A stretch of 64,000 bases of DNA from Polynucleobacter rarus (GTDB lineage Bacteria > Pseudomonadota > Gammaproteobacteria > Burkholderiales > Burkholderiaceae): assembly GCF_003072505.1 (NCBI RefSeq), contig NZ_NTGB01000001.1:43709-107708 (forward strand), given 5' to 3'. The stretch's first letter is position 1. The number at the start of each line of letters is the position of its first letter. Below are positions 8,774 through 17,075 of this stretch, one piece after another. Under the pieces are notes generated by a model that ran no database searches, had not been told where the DNA came from, and saw only the letters and a program-made list of their open reading frames with translations. The position numbers and the translations under genes were made by a program.

Positions 8774-9765
8774 CATTTGGTGTTGCCATCGTGGGTTGCG
8801 GATTAATCGGTGCAAAGCGGGCAGCAGTTCTTGGACCAGAAGGTAGATTGGTCGCTTGCGCTGACTTAGATCTGAAGCGTGCCATCGAGCTAGCTTCATT
8901 ACATGGCGCGCTTGCAGTTGATGACTGGCGTCAAGTCCTAGAATTAGCTGAGGTGGATATAGTCATCGTCTCAACACGGCACGACGGACTTAGCGAGATA
9001 ACCCTAGCAGCGATTGCCGCAGGAAAGCATGTCCTCGTCGAAAAGCCAGTTGCCCGTTCAGTCTTAGAAATAGAGACGGTTCTGGCGGCACTTAAGAATA
9101 CCCGTGTCAAGGTTCGTGTTGGCTTTAATCACCGGTATCACCGCTCAATGCGAAAAGCTCGTGAACTCATCGATAGCGATGCTATTGGTGAGTTAATGTT
9201 CATTCGTGCCCGCTATGGTCACGGCGGCCGACTCGGTTACGAAAAGGAATGGCGGGCGGACCCTGCCTTGTCAGGTGGAGGCGAGCTGATCGATCAGGGG
9301 CCACACCTGATTGATTTATCCCGATACTTCTTGGGAGACTTCACACGCGTTAGCGGTTTCGCACATACATTCTTCTGGGATATGCCGGTGGATGACAATG
9401 CATTCCTCCTACTACGGACAGACTCCGACAAAACTGCCTTCCTTCACGCTTCATGCACAGAGTGGAAGAACCTTTTCTCCATGGAAATTTACGGACGCAT
9501 GGGGAAGCTCGATCTATCTGGACTGGGTGGAAGTTACGGAGTGGAACGTATTACCTGGTATCGTATGCTAGCTCAGATGGGGCCTCCAGAAACAACCGCC
9601 TGGGAGTACCCTATGCAGGACGACTCCTGGGCTATTGAAATGCGTGAGTTTTATGAAGACATAAACACTGGACGGGATCCTTCAGCTTCGTTGCACGATG
9701 CACAAGCATGTCTTTCCATCATCGAGTCTATTTATAGAGAGTCTGGTTATGATTATCGCCCGTAG
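8770..9765 (+). CDS. Gfo/Idh/MocA-family oxidoreductase
   Basis: A 331-residue protein with an N-terminal GCGLIG Rossmann motif, the catalytic EKPV loop and a C-terminal alpha/beta domain containing the GGGELIDQGPH segment usual in sugar-nucleotide dehydrogenases of the family. ATG 8770 overlaps the SDR stop (ATGA) and has GGGGGA just ahead; the longer frame from 8758 is not needed. It probably carries out an NAD(P)-linked redox step on the same sugar as the neighbouring SDR and epimerase. Confidence 0.82.
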   Translation: MTFGVAIVGCGLIGAKRAAVLGPEGRLVACADLDLKRAIELASLHGALAVDDWRQVLELAEVDIVIVSTRHDGLSEITLAAIAAGKHVLVEKPVARSVLEIETVLAALKNTRVKVRVGFNHRYHRSMRKARELIDSDAIGELMFIRARYGHGGRLGYEKEWRADPALSGGGELIDQGPHLIDLSRYFLGDFTRVSGFAHTFFWDMPVDDNAFLLLRTDSDKTAFLHASCTEWKNLFSMEIYGRMGKLDLSGLGGSYGVERITWYRMLAQMGPPETTAWEYPMQDDSWAIEMREFYEDINTGRDPSASLHDAQACLSIIESIYRESGYDYRP

Positions 9766-10729
9766 CCCATTGCGAATCACCTTGGGCGGTGGTGGTACCG
9801 ACCTACCCTCTTACTACAGCGAATATGGTGGGCTGGTCATCTCTGCTGCAATCGATAAGTATGTCTATGCCACGGTCATGCGTCCCTTTCAGCCGGGAAT
9901 TTACCTAAAGTACTCGCAGATGGAGCACGTTCAGTTTATAAATGAAGTACGTCATCCCATCATCCGTGAGGCTTTGGTTGTAGCCGGCATGGACACTCAG
10001 CAGATAGAAATTACTACGCTCGCAGATATCCCGGCCGGTACTGGGTTGGGGTCATCTGGCAGCTTCACAACTGCCCTGCTGAAGGCTCTTTATGCGCACC
10101 GTAAGCACTATATCCATCCGCTTGAATTGGCGGAACAGGCCTGTCATATCGAAATTGAGCGTCTGGCAGAACCGGTTGGCAAGCAAGATCAGTACATCGC
10201 AGCTTTAGGTGGTTTAACTTGCTTTGAATTCAACCGTCAGGGTCAAGTTCTTGCCACGCCCCTTGGCATTAGTGAAAGTACCGTCCACGAGCTTGAAGAT
10301 CGATTGCTTCTGTTCTTCACTGGGTTCTCTCGTCGCGCAGGCTCGATCCTCAGTGACCAACTTGAACGTACCACGCAGCAAGATACAGAAATACTTGAAA
10401 ATCTTCACTTCACCAAGGAGCTCGGTCTTCGCTCCAAGGTAGCCCTAGAGGCGGGAGACCCTTTGCTATTTGGCAAGTTGATGAGTGAGCACTGGGAGCA
10501 CAAGAAGAAGCGCTTCGGGGGCATGAGCAATCCACAGATTGACGCTTGGTACGAACTAGGTTGTGCAAATGGAGCCATTGGTGGCAAGCTGGTGGGTGCG
10601 GGTGGAGGTGGGTTCCTAATGTTCTACGCTGAGGATACCCTACGGCTTCGTCTTGCGATGCAGGGCGCAGGCCTTGAGGAGGTCCGCTTCCGATTCGATT
10701 TCGAGGGCACGAAGATTGTACTGTCCTAA
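9749..10729 (+). CDS. hddA: D-glycero-alpha-D-manno-heptose 7-phosphate kinase (GHMP kinase)
   Basis: A 326-residue GHMP kinase. It starts with ARSPLRITLGGGGTDLP (substrate side), has the ATP loop GTGLGSSGS near residue 95-105 and the third motif GAGGGGF near the end. This pattern is typical of HddA, which phosphorylates D-glycero-D-manno-heptose 7-phosphate at C1 on the way to GDP-heptose. The diagnostic context is complete: HddC, GmhA and GmhB homologues follow directly. It overlaps the oxidoreductase by 17 bp; ATG 9749 is chosen because the family N-terminus begins there. Confidence 0.9.
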   Translation: MIIARSPLRITLGGGGTDLPSYYSEYGGLVISAAIDKYVYATVMRPFQPGIYLKYSQMEHVQFINEVRHPIIREALVVAGMDTQQIEITTLADIPAGTGLGSSGSFTTALLKALYAHRKHYIHPLELAEQACHIEIERLAEPVGKQDQYIAALGGLTCFEFNRQGQVLATPLGISESTVHELEDRLLLFFTGFSRRAGSILSDQLERTTQQDTEILENLHFTKELGLRSKVALEAGDPLLFGKLMSEHWEHKKKRFGGMSNPQIDAWYELGCANGAIGGKLVGAGGGGFLMFYAEDTLRLRLAMQGAGLEEVRFRFDFEGTKIVLS

Positions 10730-10734
10730 ATCCG

Positions 10735-11427
10735 ATGTTTAATGTCGCATTGTTAGCGGGTGGTCTAGCAACTCGCATGGCCCCATTAACCGACCGTTGT
10801 CCTAAGTCTTTACTGGATGTGGCTGGGCGCCCCTTCATTTTGCATCAGCTTGACTATTTTCGGAATCAGGGCATCGAACGGGTGGTACTTTGTGTTGGTC
10901 ATCTGGGCGAGCAAATCCGCGATGTCGTAGGGGATGGCAGCGCCTTCGGTCTTGAGATTCTTTACTCCTCGGACGGTAATCATCTCCTTGGGACAGGTGG
11001 CGCGCTGAATCAGGCCCTGCCATTACTGGGGGAGTGTTTTTTTGTGCAGTATGGCGACTCCTTTTTACCCATCGATTACAAACAAGTGGCGCAAGCATTT
11101 ATGCAGGCCCGGCAGCCAGCGCTCATGACTGTGCTAGAAAATGCAGGTCGCTGGGATCGCAGTAATGTCGAATTTTCCGGTAGTAAGCTAGTTGCCTACC
11201 GCAAAAACGCTACCAATCCTCATATGCGCCATATCGACTACGGTCTATCCGTATTATCTTCCGAGCTTTTCATTGATCGGCAACCGGGTGAGCCATTCGA
11301 CCTCGCCGATTTATTTCACAACCTGTCACTTGAGGGGAAGCTGGCCGGCCACGAAGTAAGTACCCGCTTTTATGAGATCGGCTCACCGAACGGGCTGCAA
11401 GATACAATCAATTATTTTCAGACTTGA
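10735..11427 (+). CDS. hddC: Heptose-1-phosphate guanylyltransferase-like nucleotidyltransferase
   Basis: A 230-residue nucleotidyltransferase with the LAGGLATRM signature, then PKSLLDVAGRP, and the metal-site FVQYGDSF around residue 105. Between HddA and GmhA it is best read as HddC, which joins GMP to D-glycero-alpha-D-manno-heptose 1-phosphate to give GDP-heptose. It starts 5 bp after the kinase gene. Its last codons and the following bases recur imperfectly at 11841-11908, next to gmhA. Mannose- or glucose-1-phosphate transferases look similar, so the substrate rests on context. Confidence 0.82.
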   Translation: MFNVALLAGGLATRMAPLTDRCPKSLLDVAGRPFILHQLDYFRNQGIERVVLCVGHLGEQIRDVVGDGSAFGLEILYSSDGNHLLGTGGALNQALPLLGECFFVQYGDSFLPIDYKQVAQAFMQARQPALMTVLENAGRWDRSNVEFSGSKLVAYRKNATNPHMRHIDYGLSVLSSELFIDRQPGEPFDLADLFHNLSLEGKLAGHEVSTRFYEIGSPNGLQDTINYFQT

Positions 11428-11472
11428 AATGCACAATGAGCTATCTTCAACAATTCTTCGGAGAGGCTCTTG
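11406..11472 (+). repeat. Direct repeat copy A: hddC tail plus decayed gmhA start
   Basis: This 67-bp stretch aligns with 11841-11908 at about 80% identity by eye, including a shared CACAATGAGCTAT core and GAGGCTCTTG end. It includes an ATG (11436) whose first codons read MSYLQQ, against MSYVQQ for real gmhA. The frame then loses similarity and stops after about 29 codons. It is a dead copy of the hddC-gmhA junction. Confidence 0.8.
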
Positions 11473-11840
11473 TGATATTCGTCATTCTAGTGTTCGTTAG
11501 GTCGATAGACTTGACTGCTAATTGAATAAAAAGGTTTGGTTGAGTTTGCTGGGGATCCGAACATTTTTTGGCTTGCCCAATGAATACATTCATCAATACT
11601 TGATTATTGTGCAATATCAAAAAGTTTCAACGCAACACGCTTTTAACCCTCCTGCTGATTAATCTTAATGGCGGTTTCACTCGAAGTTGTTTATATTTTT
11701 TGTAGGCTTAAATCGGTACGTATATCGAGAAGATAACATTACTAGATAAACTCGAAAAAAATAAAAATCACAACTATTGAGAAAAATAAACTTCTTTTTT
11801 ACTACTCAATTTTTCAATAAAATGGCATAAATAAGAATAT
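11473..11840. other. AT-rich insert between the two junction copies
   Basis: About 370 bp with no credible gene, much richer in A/T than the flanking genes. The only structure seen is an imperfect inverted repeat, TATTGAGAAAAAT (11775-11787) against ATTTTTCAATA (11809-11819). It breaks an otherwise gapless operon and may have been left by recombination between two related polysaccharide loci. Confidence 0.6.
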
Positions 11841-11908
11841 AATCGATTATCTTTCAGACTTCATACGCACAATGAGCTATGTACAACAATACCTCGAAGA
11901 GGCTCTTG
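11841..11908 (+). repeat. Direct repeat copy B: leader and start of gmhA
   Basis: This is the partner of 11406-11472. Its first part resembles the hddC 3' end but no longer encodes it; its second part is the real gmhA start (ATG 11872). The offset between the copies is about 436 bp. Confidence 0.8.
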
Positions 11909-12561
11909 CTATCACTCGGCAACTTGACGTCCAATGTATCGAGGCAATGGCGTTGTTGTTGCGAGAGGTACGTGACCAAGGTGGTCGAGTTTTCTTTATT
12001 GGAGTTGGAGGCAGTGCAGCAAACTGCTCGCATGCGGTCAATGACTTCCGAAAAATAGCTGGTATCGAAGCATACACACCGACTGATAACGTTGCTGAGC
12101 TAACCGCGCGCACTAACGATGAAGGTTGGTCTAGCGTTTTTGTAGAGTGGCTCAAGATCAGTCGTCTAGGGCCGAGAGACGCGATCTTCGTGATGTCTGT
12201 GGGCGGAGGCAGTCTAGAGCAAAACATCAGTCCCAATATAGTGCTTGCATTGCAATATGCTAAATCCGTGCAGGCTCGTATTACGGGCGTGCTTGGCCGC
12301 GATGGCGGATTTGCAGCCACCGTTGCTGATGTTTGTGTGATTATCCCGACGGTCAATCCGGAGACTGTTACGGCTCATTCGGAGGCCTTCCAGGCGGTTG
12401 TCTGGCATCTATTAGTAACTCACCCTGAATTGAGATTAATCCATGGCAAGTGGGAAAGTGTAAACACGTCTCTCAGCACAGAATTGACTCCTAGGATGTC
12501 AGAAGAGATAAAAATAACGGTATCGCCCGGATCACCCTCTAAACAGGGGCCAACGGTTTGA
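11872..12561 (+). CDS. gmhA: Sedoheptulose-7-phosphate isomerase (SIS domain)
   Basis: A 229-residue SIS-domain protein with the phosphate-binding GVGGSAANCSHAVNDF segment and PTDNVAELTARTNDEGW. Both are characteristic of the GmhA versions found in GDP-heptose clusters. It converts sedoheptulose 7-phosphate into D-glycero-D-manno-heptose 7-phosphate, the HddA substrate. It is somewhat longer than the about 190-residue LPS-core GmhA, with an extended C-terminal tail. Unlike its neighbours it is preceded by a long gap, so it may need its own promoter. Confidence 0.87.
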   Translation: MSYVQQYLEEALAITRQLDVQCIEAMALLLREVRDQGGRVFFIGVGGSAANCSHAVNDFRKIAGIEAYTPTDNVAELTARTNDEGWSSVFVEWLKISRLGPRDAIFVMSVGGGSLEQNISPNIVLALQYAKSVQARITGVLGRDGGFAATVADVCVIIPTVNPETVTAHSEAFQAVVWHLLVTHPELRLIHGKWESVNTSLSTELTPRMSEEIKITVSPGSPSKQGPTV

Positions 12562-13133
12562 CGATTGTGCGACAAACTGACTTTTCAAATGTAAATGTTG
12601 GTGGAGGCCGCAGGGCGGTTTTTCTGGACCGGGACGGAGTGATTAACAAGGCCTTTGTACTTCAGGGTAAACCCTACCCACCAAAAAACTTGACGGAAGT
12701 CTCGGTGCTTCCTGGGGTCGCTGAGGCACTATCGCAGCTTAAGGCAGCTGGTTTCCTGTTGATAGTAGTAACTAACCAGCCGGATGTGGCGCGAGGTAAT
12801 CAATCCCGTTCAATGGTCGAAGCTATTCATGAACAGTTGGGTCGGCAATTGCCACTTGACGACTTTTGCATTTGCTTTCACGATACCGCGGATGGCTGCG
12901 ATTGCCGCAAGCCCGGCTGGGGTCTACTGCGTCAGGCTGCTCAGGACCATAACATCTATTTACTCCAAAGCTTCATGGTGGGTGATCGTTGGCGCGATAT
13001 AGCAGCAGGCCAGGCTGCTGGGTGTCGTACTATTTTTATTGACTATGGCTACGACGAAGAACAGCCAAAATCCTGGGATTGGCGGACCACCTCTCTGTTG
13101 GAAGCCGCACACTTCATAATTAACCACCAATGA
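12558..13133 (+). CDS. gmhB: Heptose-1,7-bisphosphate phosphatase (HAD family)
   Basis: A 191-residue HAD phosphatase. FLDRDGVIN carries the nucleophile and acid/base aspartates, VVTNQPDVARG is motif II, the cysteine cluster CDCRKPGWG region is the zinc-binding loop of GmhB, and GDRWRDIAAG is motif III. It removes the 7-phosphate of heptose 1,7-bisphosphate between HddA and HddC. The TTG start overlaps the gmhA stop (TTGA); a GTG three codons later (12567) is an alternative. It overlaps the transaldolase gene by 4 bp. Confidence 0.87.
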   Translation: MTIVRQTDFSNVNVGGGRRAVFLDRDGVINKAFVLQGKPYPPKNLTEVSVLPGVAEALSQLKAAGFLLIVVTNQPDVARGNQSRSMVEAIHEQLGRQLPLDDFCICFHDTADGCDCRKPGWGLLRQAAQDHNIYLLQSFMVGDRWRDIAAGQAAGCRTIFIDYGYDEEQPKSWDWRTTSLLEAAHFIINHQ

Positions 13134-13849
13134 TTGACCTAACCTCAAAAATTCCTCTAAAGCTGTTTGCCGACGGTGCCGATAAGGAGCAAATGCTCGC
13201 GATGTATGCGAGACCGTCCATTCAGGGCCTGACCACTAATCCGACCCTAATGAAAAAAGCGGGCGTCACAGACTACCGGGCGTTTTGTCAGGAGATACTG
13301 TTAACGATCCGGGATAAGCCTCTTTCTATTGAGGTTTTTGCCGACGACTTTAGCGAAATGAAGCGACAGGCGCTTGAAATCGCGAGTTGGGGATCAAACG
13401 TTTTCGTTAAAATTCCTGTGACTAATACCCGACGCGAGTCCACGGCAAACTTGGTGAACGAACTCTCTGATGCAGGAATTCGGTTAAATATCACTGCTGT
13501 GATGACGCTAAATCAGGTCCGCGATATTGTGGCGGCACTTGTTCCTGGCGTGCCGAGCTTTATTTCAATCTTTGCGGGAAGGATCGCCGACACAGGTCGA
13601 GATCCAGTTCCCTTGATGGAAGAAGCGCTTGAGATTATGCGCAAGCGCCCCGAATGCGAACTGATCTGGGCAAGCCCCCGAGAATTACTCAATATCTTCC
13701 AGGCAGGAGCGATAGGCTGTCATGCCATCACAGCTACTAATGACATTCTCCAGAAGCTCAATCTACTTGGACTTGATTTAGATGAATACTCCTTGGAAAC
13801 TGTGCGCATGTTCCACCGAGATGCTGTCACTGCTGGCTATTCCTTATGA
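13130..13849 (+). CDS. Transaldolase / fructose-6-phosphate aldolase family protein
   Basis: A 239-residue small transaldolase-type TIM barrel. It has LFADGAD near the start, TTNPTLM, the Schiff-base lysine in VFVKIPVTN (about K94) and NITAVMT. Short transaldolases interconvert sugar phosphates, and sedoheptulose 7-phosphate is a classic transaldolase substrate or product. Sitting in the heptose operon (4-bp overlaps both sides), it most likely channels carbon into sedoheptulose 7-phosphate for GmhA. That is inference; an aldolase making a different sugar is possible. Confidence 0.82.
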   Translation: MIDLTSKIPLKLFADGADKEQMLAMYARPSIQGLTTNPTLMKKAGVTDYRAFCQEILLTIRDKPLSIEVFADDFSEMKRQALEIASWGSNVFVKIPVTNTRRESTANLVNELSDAGIRLNITAVMTLNQVRDIVAALVPGVPSFISIFAGRIADTGRDPVPLMEEALEIMRKRPECELIWASPRELLNIFQAGAIGCHAITATNDILQKLNLLGLDLDEYSLETVRMFHRDAVTAGYSL

Positions 13850-14973
13850 CTGCAACATCGATCATGCGTAGGACCGATGATGCCCTGTGCAGGGATAAAT
13901 TTCGCCCATGCAAAATTCTAATAGGAACTGACTTCTGGGGTGCTGGTAATTTGGGTGATGACTTCATGTTGGCTGGTTTTGCTCTATGGGTCCAAGAACA
14001 TGCACCGCACTGGATCATCACTATCTTGTGCGCTCATGATATTGAAGCGATGCGCATTCGCTTTCCACAGTTTTCGTGGGTTGTCGCCGACGAAACTAGT
14101 CGCCGTGTAGCGCATGCCCAGGCTGACTTGTGGTTGGGACTGGGAGGCGCAATATTTCAAACTGATGGTGGTCCATGGCTCTTAGATCGGGTCGCCGCTG
14201 ATCTAGCTTTCTCGCGGTCGTGTGGTATCCCCGCTTATTTAGTGGGAGTGGGCCTCAACGACGACGAGGCACTCGAAACCCCGCAGGCGCGTGAGATCCA
14301 TCGACTCACTAAGGCAATCTGGACTCGTGATGCCCGCTGTCGTAGGGCTATGCTGGAGGCTGGTTTTGAGGCTGCAAAGGTGTACCATGGTGCCGACCTG
14401 GCGCACTTGGCTTTCGGCGCACAATCTGCCCTGACTAACCAGCTCTCGATTGCTGGCATTGCAGCTTGCCTGATTGCAGACCCTTCTCAGGTTGATTGCG
14501 ACGCTTTAGTGCAGGCCCTTAGAGCCGTGGACGAGCGACCTATCTGGCTTTGTCAGGAGGTGAGATCCTTACCTGGTAGTGAAATGAATTTATATGATTC
14601 CATGTCCCCATTACTTAGGGAACATCTTACGCTGTATTGTCCTGATTACCCAAATGCCTCGCTTGCTGATCTAGAAACCGAGCTACTACGCTTTAGGGTG
14701 ATACTAACATCCCGTTACCACATGACCCTAGCCAGTGCCTGGGCTGGTGCAAGACTGGCCGTCTTTGACCGTAACCGGAAACTGACCGGTATCCGTGAAG
14801 AGTTGGACATTGCTGAGTGTACAAGCCTGAGTTCGTTACCCTCAATAAGTCAAAGTTTACAGGCCGCACGTAGCGTGGAACGTCACCGTCTAAAGGAGTG
14901 CGTGGAACGCGCGCTTGCTATGCTCGATCACTTAAAGGCATTGGTCACAGTGGAGATGGGTACAGCACAATGA
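13846..14973 (+). CDS. Polysaccharide pyruvyl transferase family protein
   Basis: A 375-residue protein with the family N-terminus GTDFWGAGNLGDDFM and the later LTSRYHMTLASAWAG segment containing the conserved histidine. Members add pyruvate ketals from phosphoenolpyruvate to sugars of surface glycans. Some (CsaB-like) modify cell-wall polymers, others (PssM/WcaK-like) exopolysaccharide. It lies directly before the exporter genes with ATGA overlaps, so it probably decorates the exported polymer or its end. Confidence 0.8.
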   Translation: MTATSIMRRTDDALCRDKFRPCKILIGTDFWGAGNLGDDFMLAGFALWVQEHAPHWIITILCAHDIEAMRIRFPQFSWVVADETSRRVAHAQADLWLGLGGAIFQTDGGPWLLDRVAADLAFSRSCGIPAYLVGVGLNDDEALETPQAREIHRLTKAIWTRDARCRRAMLEAGFEAAKVYHGADLAHLAFGAQSALTNQLSIAGIAACLIADPSQVDCDALVQALRAVDERPIWLCQEVRSLPGSEMNLYDSMSPLLREHLTLYCPDYPNASLADLETELLRFRVILTSRYHMTLASAWAGARLAVFDRNRKLTGIREELDIAECTSLSSLPSISQSLQAARSVERHRLKECVERALAMLDHLKALVTVEMGTAQ

Positions 14974-16277
14974 CCGAGATTGCCATTCTTGTTGATGATG
15001 TGAGCAAATGTTTTCCTAAGCGCCGTTCGTTTGCTTCCTTAATGACTAGCCGTGCACTTACCCAAACTTCTGAGGGGGAGGGAAAGTGGGCATTACGCAA
15101 TATCTCGCTAGAAATACCATCAGGCTCTTCAGTTGGGATCATCGGACTTAACGGTAGCGGAAAAAGTACTTTGCTTGAAATAATTGCTGGGACTCTATTG
15201 CCCACCTCTGGCAGTGTGCATCGGCAAGGTCGCGTTGCCGCACTTCTTGAGTTGAGTAGTGGTTTTAATCCGGACCGGACGGGCACTGAAAACGTGTTAT
15301 TAAATGGCATGGTAGCTGGTTTTGCTCGCTCTGAGGTGGAACAACGCTTCGATGAAATCGCCCGATTCGCAGATATTGGCCAGGTTCTTGACCATCCGGT
15401 CAAGACTTACTCCTCTGGAATGTTGGCAAGACTCGCTTTCGCATTGCATACGGTTTTTACGCCAGATATCCTAATTATTGACGAAATACTCTCAGTAGGT
15501 GATTACTTTTTCCAACAGAAGTGCTATCGCCGTTTGGCTGAAATGCGGGAAGCGGGAGTGACCCAACTTTTTGTTTCACACGACCTTGCTCTAGTGCGCG
15601 ATTTATGTGACCAAACGGCCTACCTAAGAGGCGGGTGCCTGGCATATTGGGGTAGTAGTTCAGCCGCCATACATAGAATGATGACTGATGGGCCCCTGTG
15701 CGATCCACAAGCTTGGCCCGCACACAAAGGAGAGCTACCGCGGGAAAGCCAAATCAGCTTCGCGGATGCTGTTTGGCAACCTCGCGACGGGCAGGAGTCT
15801 CGCTTAGTTGGGGTTCGAATTTGCAGAGAGGACGGTGAGTCCACACTTATCCACACTCTGGGGAGTCATATCACGATCGAAGTTTGGTTCCTAACAAGTC
15901 CACAGGACCGCGATTTGATCATCGGTCTGGCGATTAAGAATCGCTTCGATCAGACCGTCACCAGCATTAACTCAAGCATGTTGGGCTGCCATGGTATTTC
16001 GCATACAGGTACTGCGCTGCGATGCTTCGAGTTTGAACTTGATCTTTGTTTGGAGGGTGGCGAGTACAGCTTAAGACTTGGACTCAATCGCCCACCTGAA
16101 TCGGATGAAACGCACTACCAGTCTTTAGATAGCACTGACTGGTTTGGGCCGATCACAGTAAACTGGGATTACCAAAATGACCTTGCACCATTTTTCGGGA
16201 TGTTTGGTTTGCCAATGAGTGGTAAATTGCGCTCCGAGCATCTACTAACGACATTAGCGAGCGAGGGGCAAGTATGA
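14970..16277 (+). CDS. wzt: Polysaccharide ABC exporter ATPase with C-terminal glycan-binding domain (Wzt-like)
   Basis: A 435-residue protein. The ATPase domain has Walker A GLNGSGKST (about residues 59-67), signature YSSGM and Walker B LIIDEILSVGD. An extra C-terminal domain of about 170 residues follows, as in Wzt proteins that recognise the capped end of an O-polysaccharide before export. The frame is open from 14898, but ATG 14970 overlaps the previous stop and begins the ATPase fold. Together with the permease downstream it defines this locus as an ABC-dependent pathway, which is assembled fully in the cytoplasm. Confidence 0.9.
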   Translation: MTEIAILVDDVSKCFPKRRSFASLMTSRALTQTSEGEGKWALRNISLEIPSGSSVGIIGLNGSGKSTLLEIIAGTLLPTSGSVHRQGRVAALLELSSGFNPDRTGTENVLLNGMVAGFARSEVEQRFDEIARFADIGQVLDHPVKTYSSGMLARLAFALHTVFTPDILIIDEILSVGDYFFQQKCYRRLAEMREAGVTQLFVSHDLALVRDLCDQTAYLRGGCLAYWGSSSAAIHRMMTDGPLCDPQAWPAHKGELPRESQISFADAVWQPRDGQESRLVGVRICREDGESTLIHTLGSHITIEVWFLTSPQDRDLIIGLAIKNRFDQTVTSINSSMLGCHGISHTGTALRCFEFELDLCLEGGEYSLRLGLNRPPESDETHYQSLDSTDWFGPITVNWDYQNDLAPFFGMFGLPMSGKLRSEHLLTTLASEGQV

Positions 16278-17062
16278 TCTCGTGTACCTGGAGGCATTAC
16301 GAGCTGATTCTAGAGATGGTGCGCCACGATTTCACGCAACGTTACCGGGGCAGCTATGGAGGTATTCTTTGGTCCTTCGCCAATCCGGTAGCTATGCTGG
16401 CTGTCTTCACTTTGGCCTTTGGCGGGCTTTTTTCCAAAGGCGCCTATGAATCGGAGGGCGGGGTTATTTACTATGCTCTTAACGTTTTTCCCGGCCTGCT
16501 CCTATTTCAGGCGCTAGCAGAAGTCATTAACAAAGCGCCCACTTTGATTACTGGCAATCCTGCCTATGTAAAGAAGATTGTCTTCCCGCTGGAGGCTCTA
16601 CCTATTACAGCTGTCTTGGTAGCCCTGAGTCATCTCTTTATCGGGTTAATGGTTTGGGGAGTGATATACGGACTATTCTTTAATCAGGTTCCCTACGGTG
16701 CCATGTATTTACCGTTATTACTGTTGATATTTGCTCCTGCGCTGCTCTTTTTCGGCTTACTATTTTCAGCCTTGGGGGTGTTCATTAGGGACCTTAACCA
16801 CATTGTCGTCCCCTTCGGACAAGCCCTACTTTTTCTCTCTCCCGTCTTTTACCGAACCGAAAATATCCCCCTGAAATGGCAATTGCTGCTGAATTTCAAT
16901 CCACTTACGATCATCGTGGAACAGATTAGGGTCGTTGTTGCACAAGGCCAGATCTCCGACTGGGTAGGTTTGATTCTGTACTTCTTGACTGCTAGCTTTT
17001 TTTGCGCAATGGCTTGGCGTGTCTTTCAGTGGTGTCGAGGCCGTTTTGCAGACCTCGTCTGA
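16274..17062 (+). CDS. wzm: Polysaccharide ABC exporter permease (Wzm-like)
   Basis: A 262-residue ABC-2 permease with about six membrane helices, the N-terminal RYRGSYGGILWSFANP amphipathic segment and the FGLLFSALGVFIRDLNH loop typical of Wzm/KpsM/TagG proteins. It overlaps the ATPase gene by 4 bp and forms the inner-membrane channel of the exporter. The length is usual for the family. Confidence 0.9.
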   Translation: MISCTWRHYELILEMVRHDFTQRYRGSYGGILWSFANPVAMLAVFTLAFGGLFSKGAYESEGGVIYYALNVFPGLLLFQALAEVINKAPTLITGNPAYVKKIVFPLEALPITAVLVALSHLFIGLMVWGVIYGLFFNQVPYGAMYLPLLLLIFAPALLFFGLLFSALGVFIRDLNHIVVPFGQALLFLSPVFYRTENIPLKWQLLLNFNPLTIIVEQIRVVVAQGQISDWVGLILYFLTASFFCAMAWRVFQWCRGRFADLV

Positions 17063-17075
17063 TCTGTCCTCTGTG

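Noticed and set aside
10410..10838. 142-codon minus-strand frame
   Set aside because: It is opposite hddA and hddC, which have full motifs; composition is that of a reverse complement.
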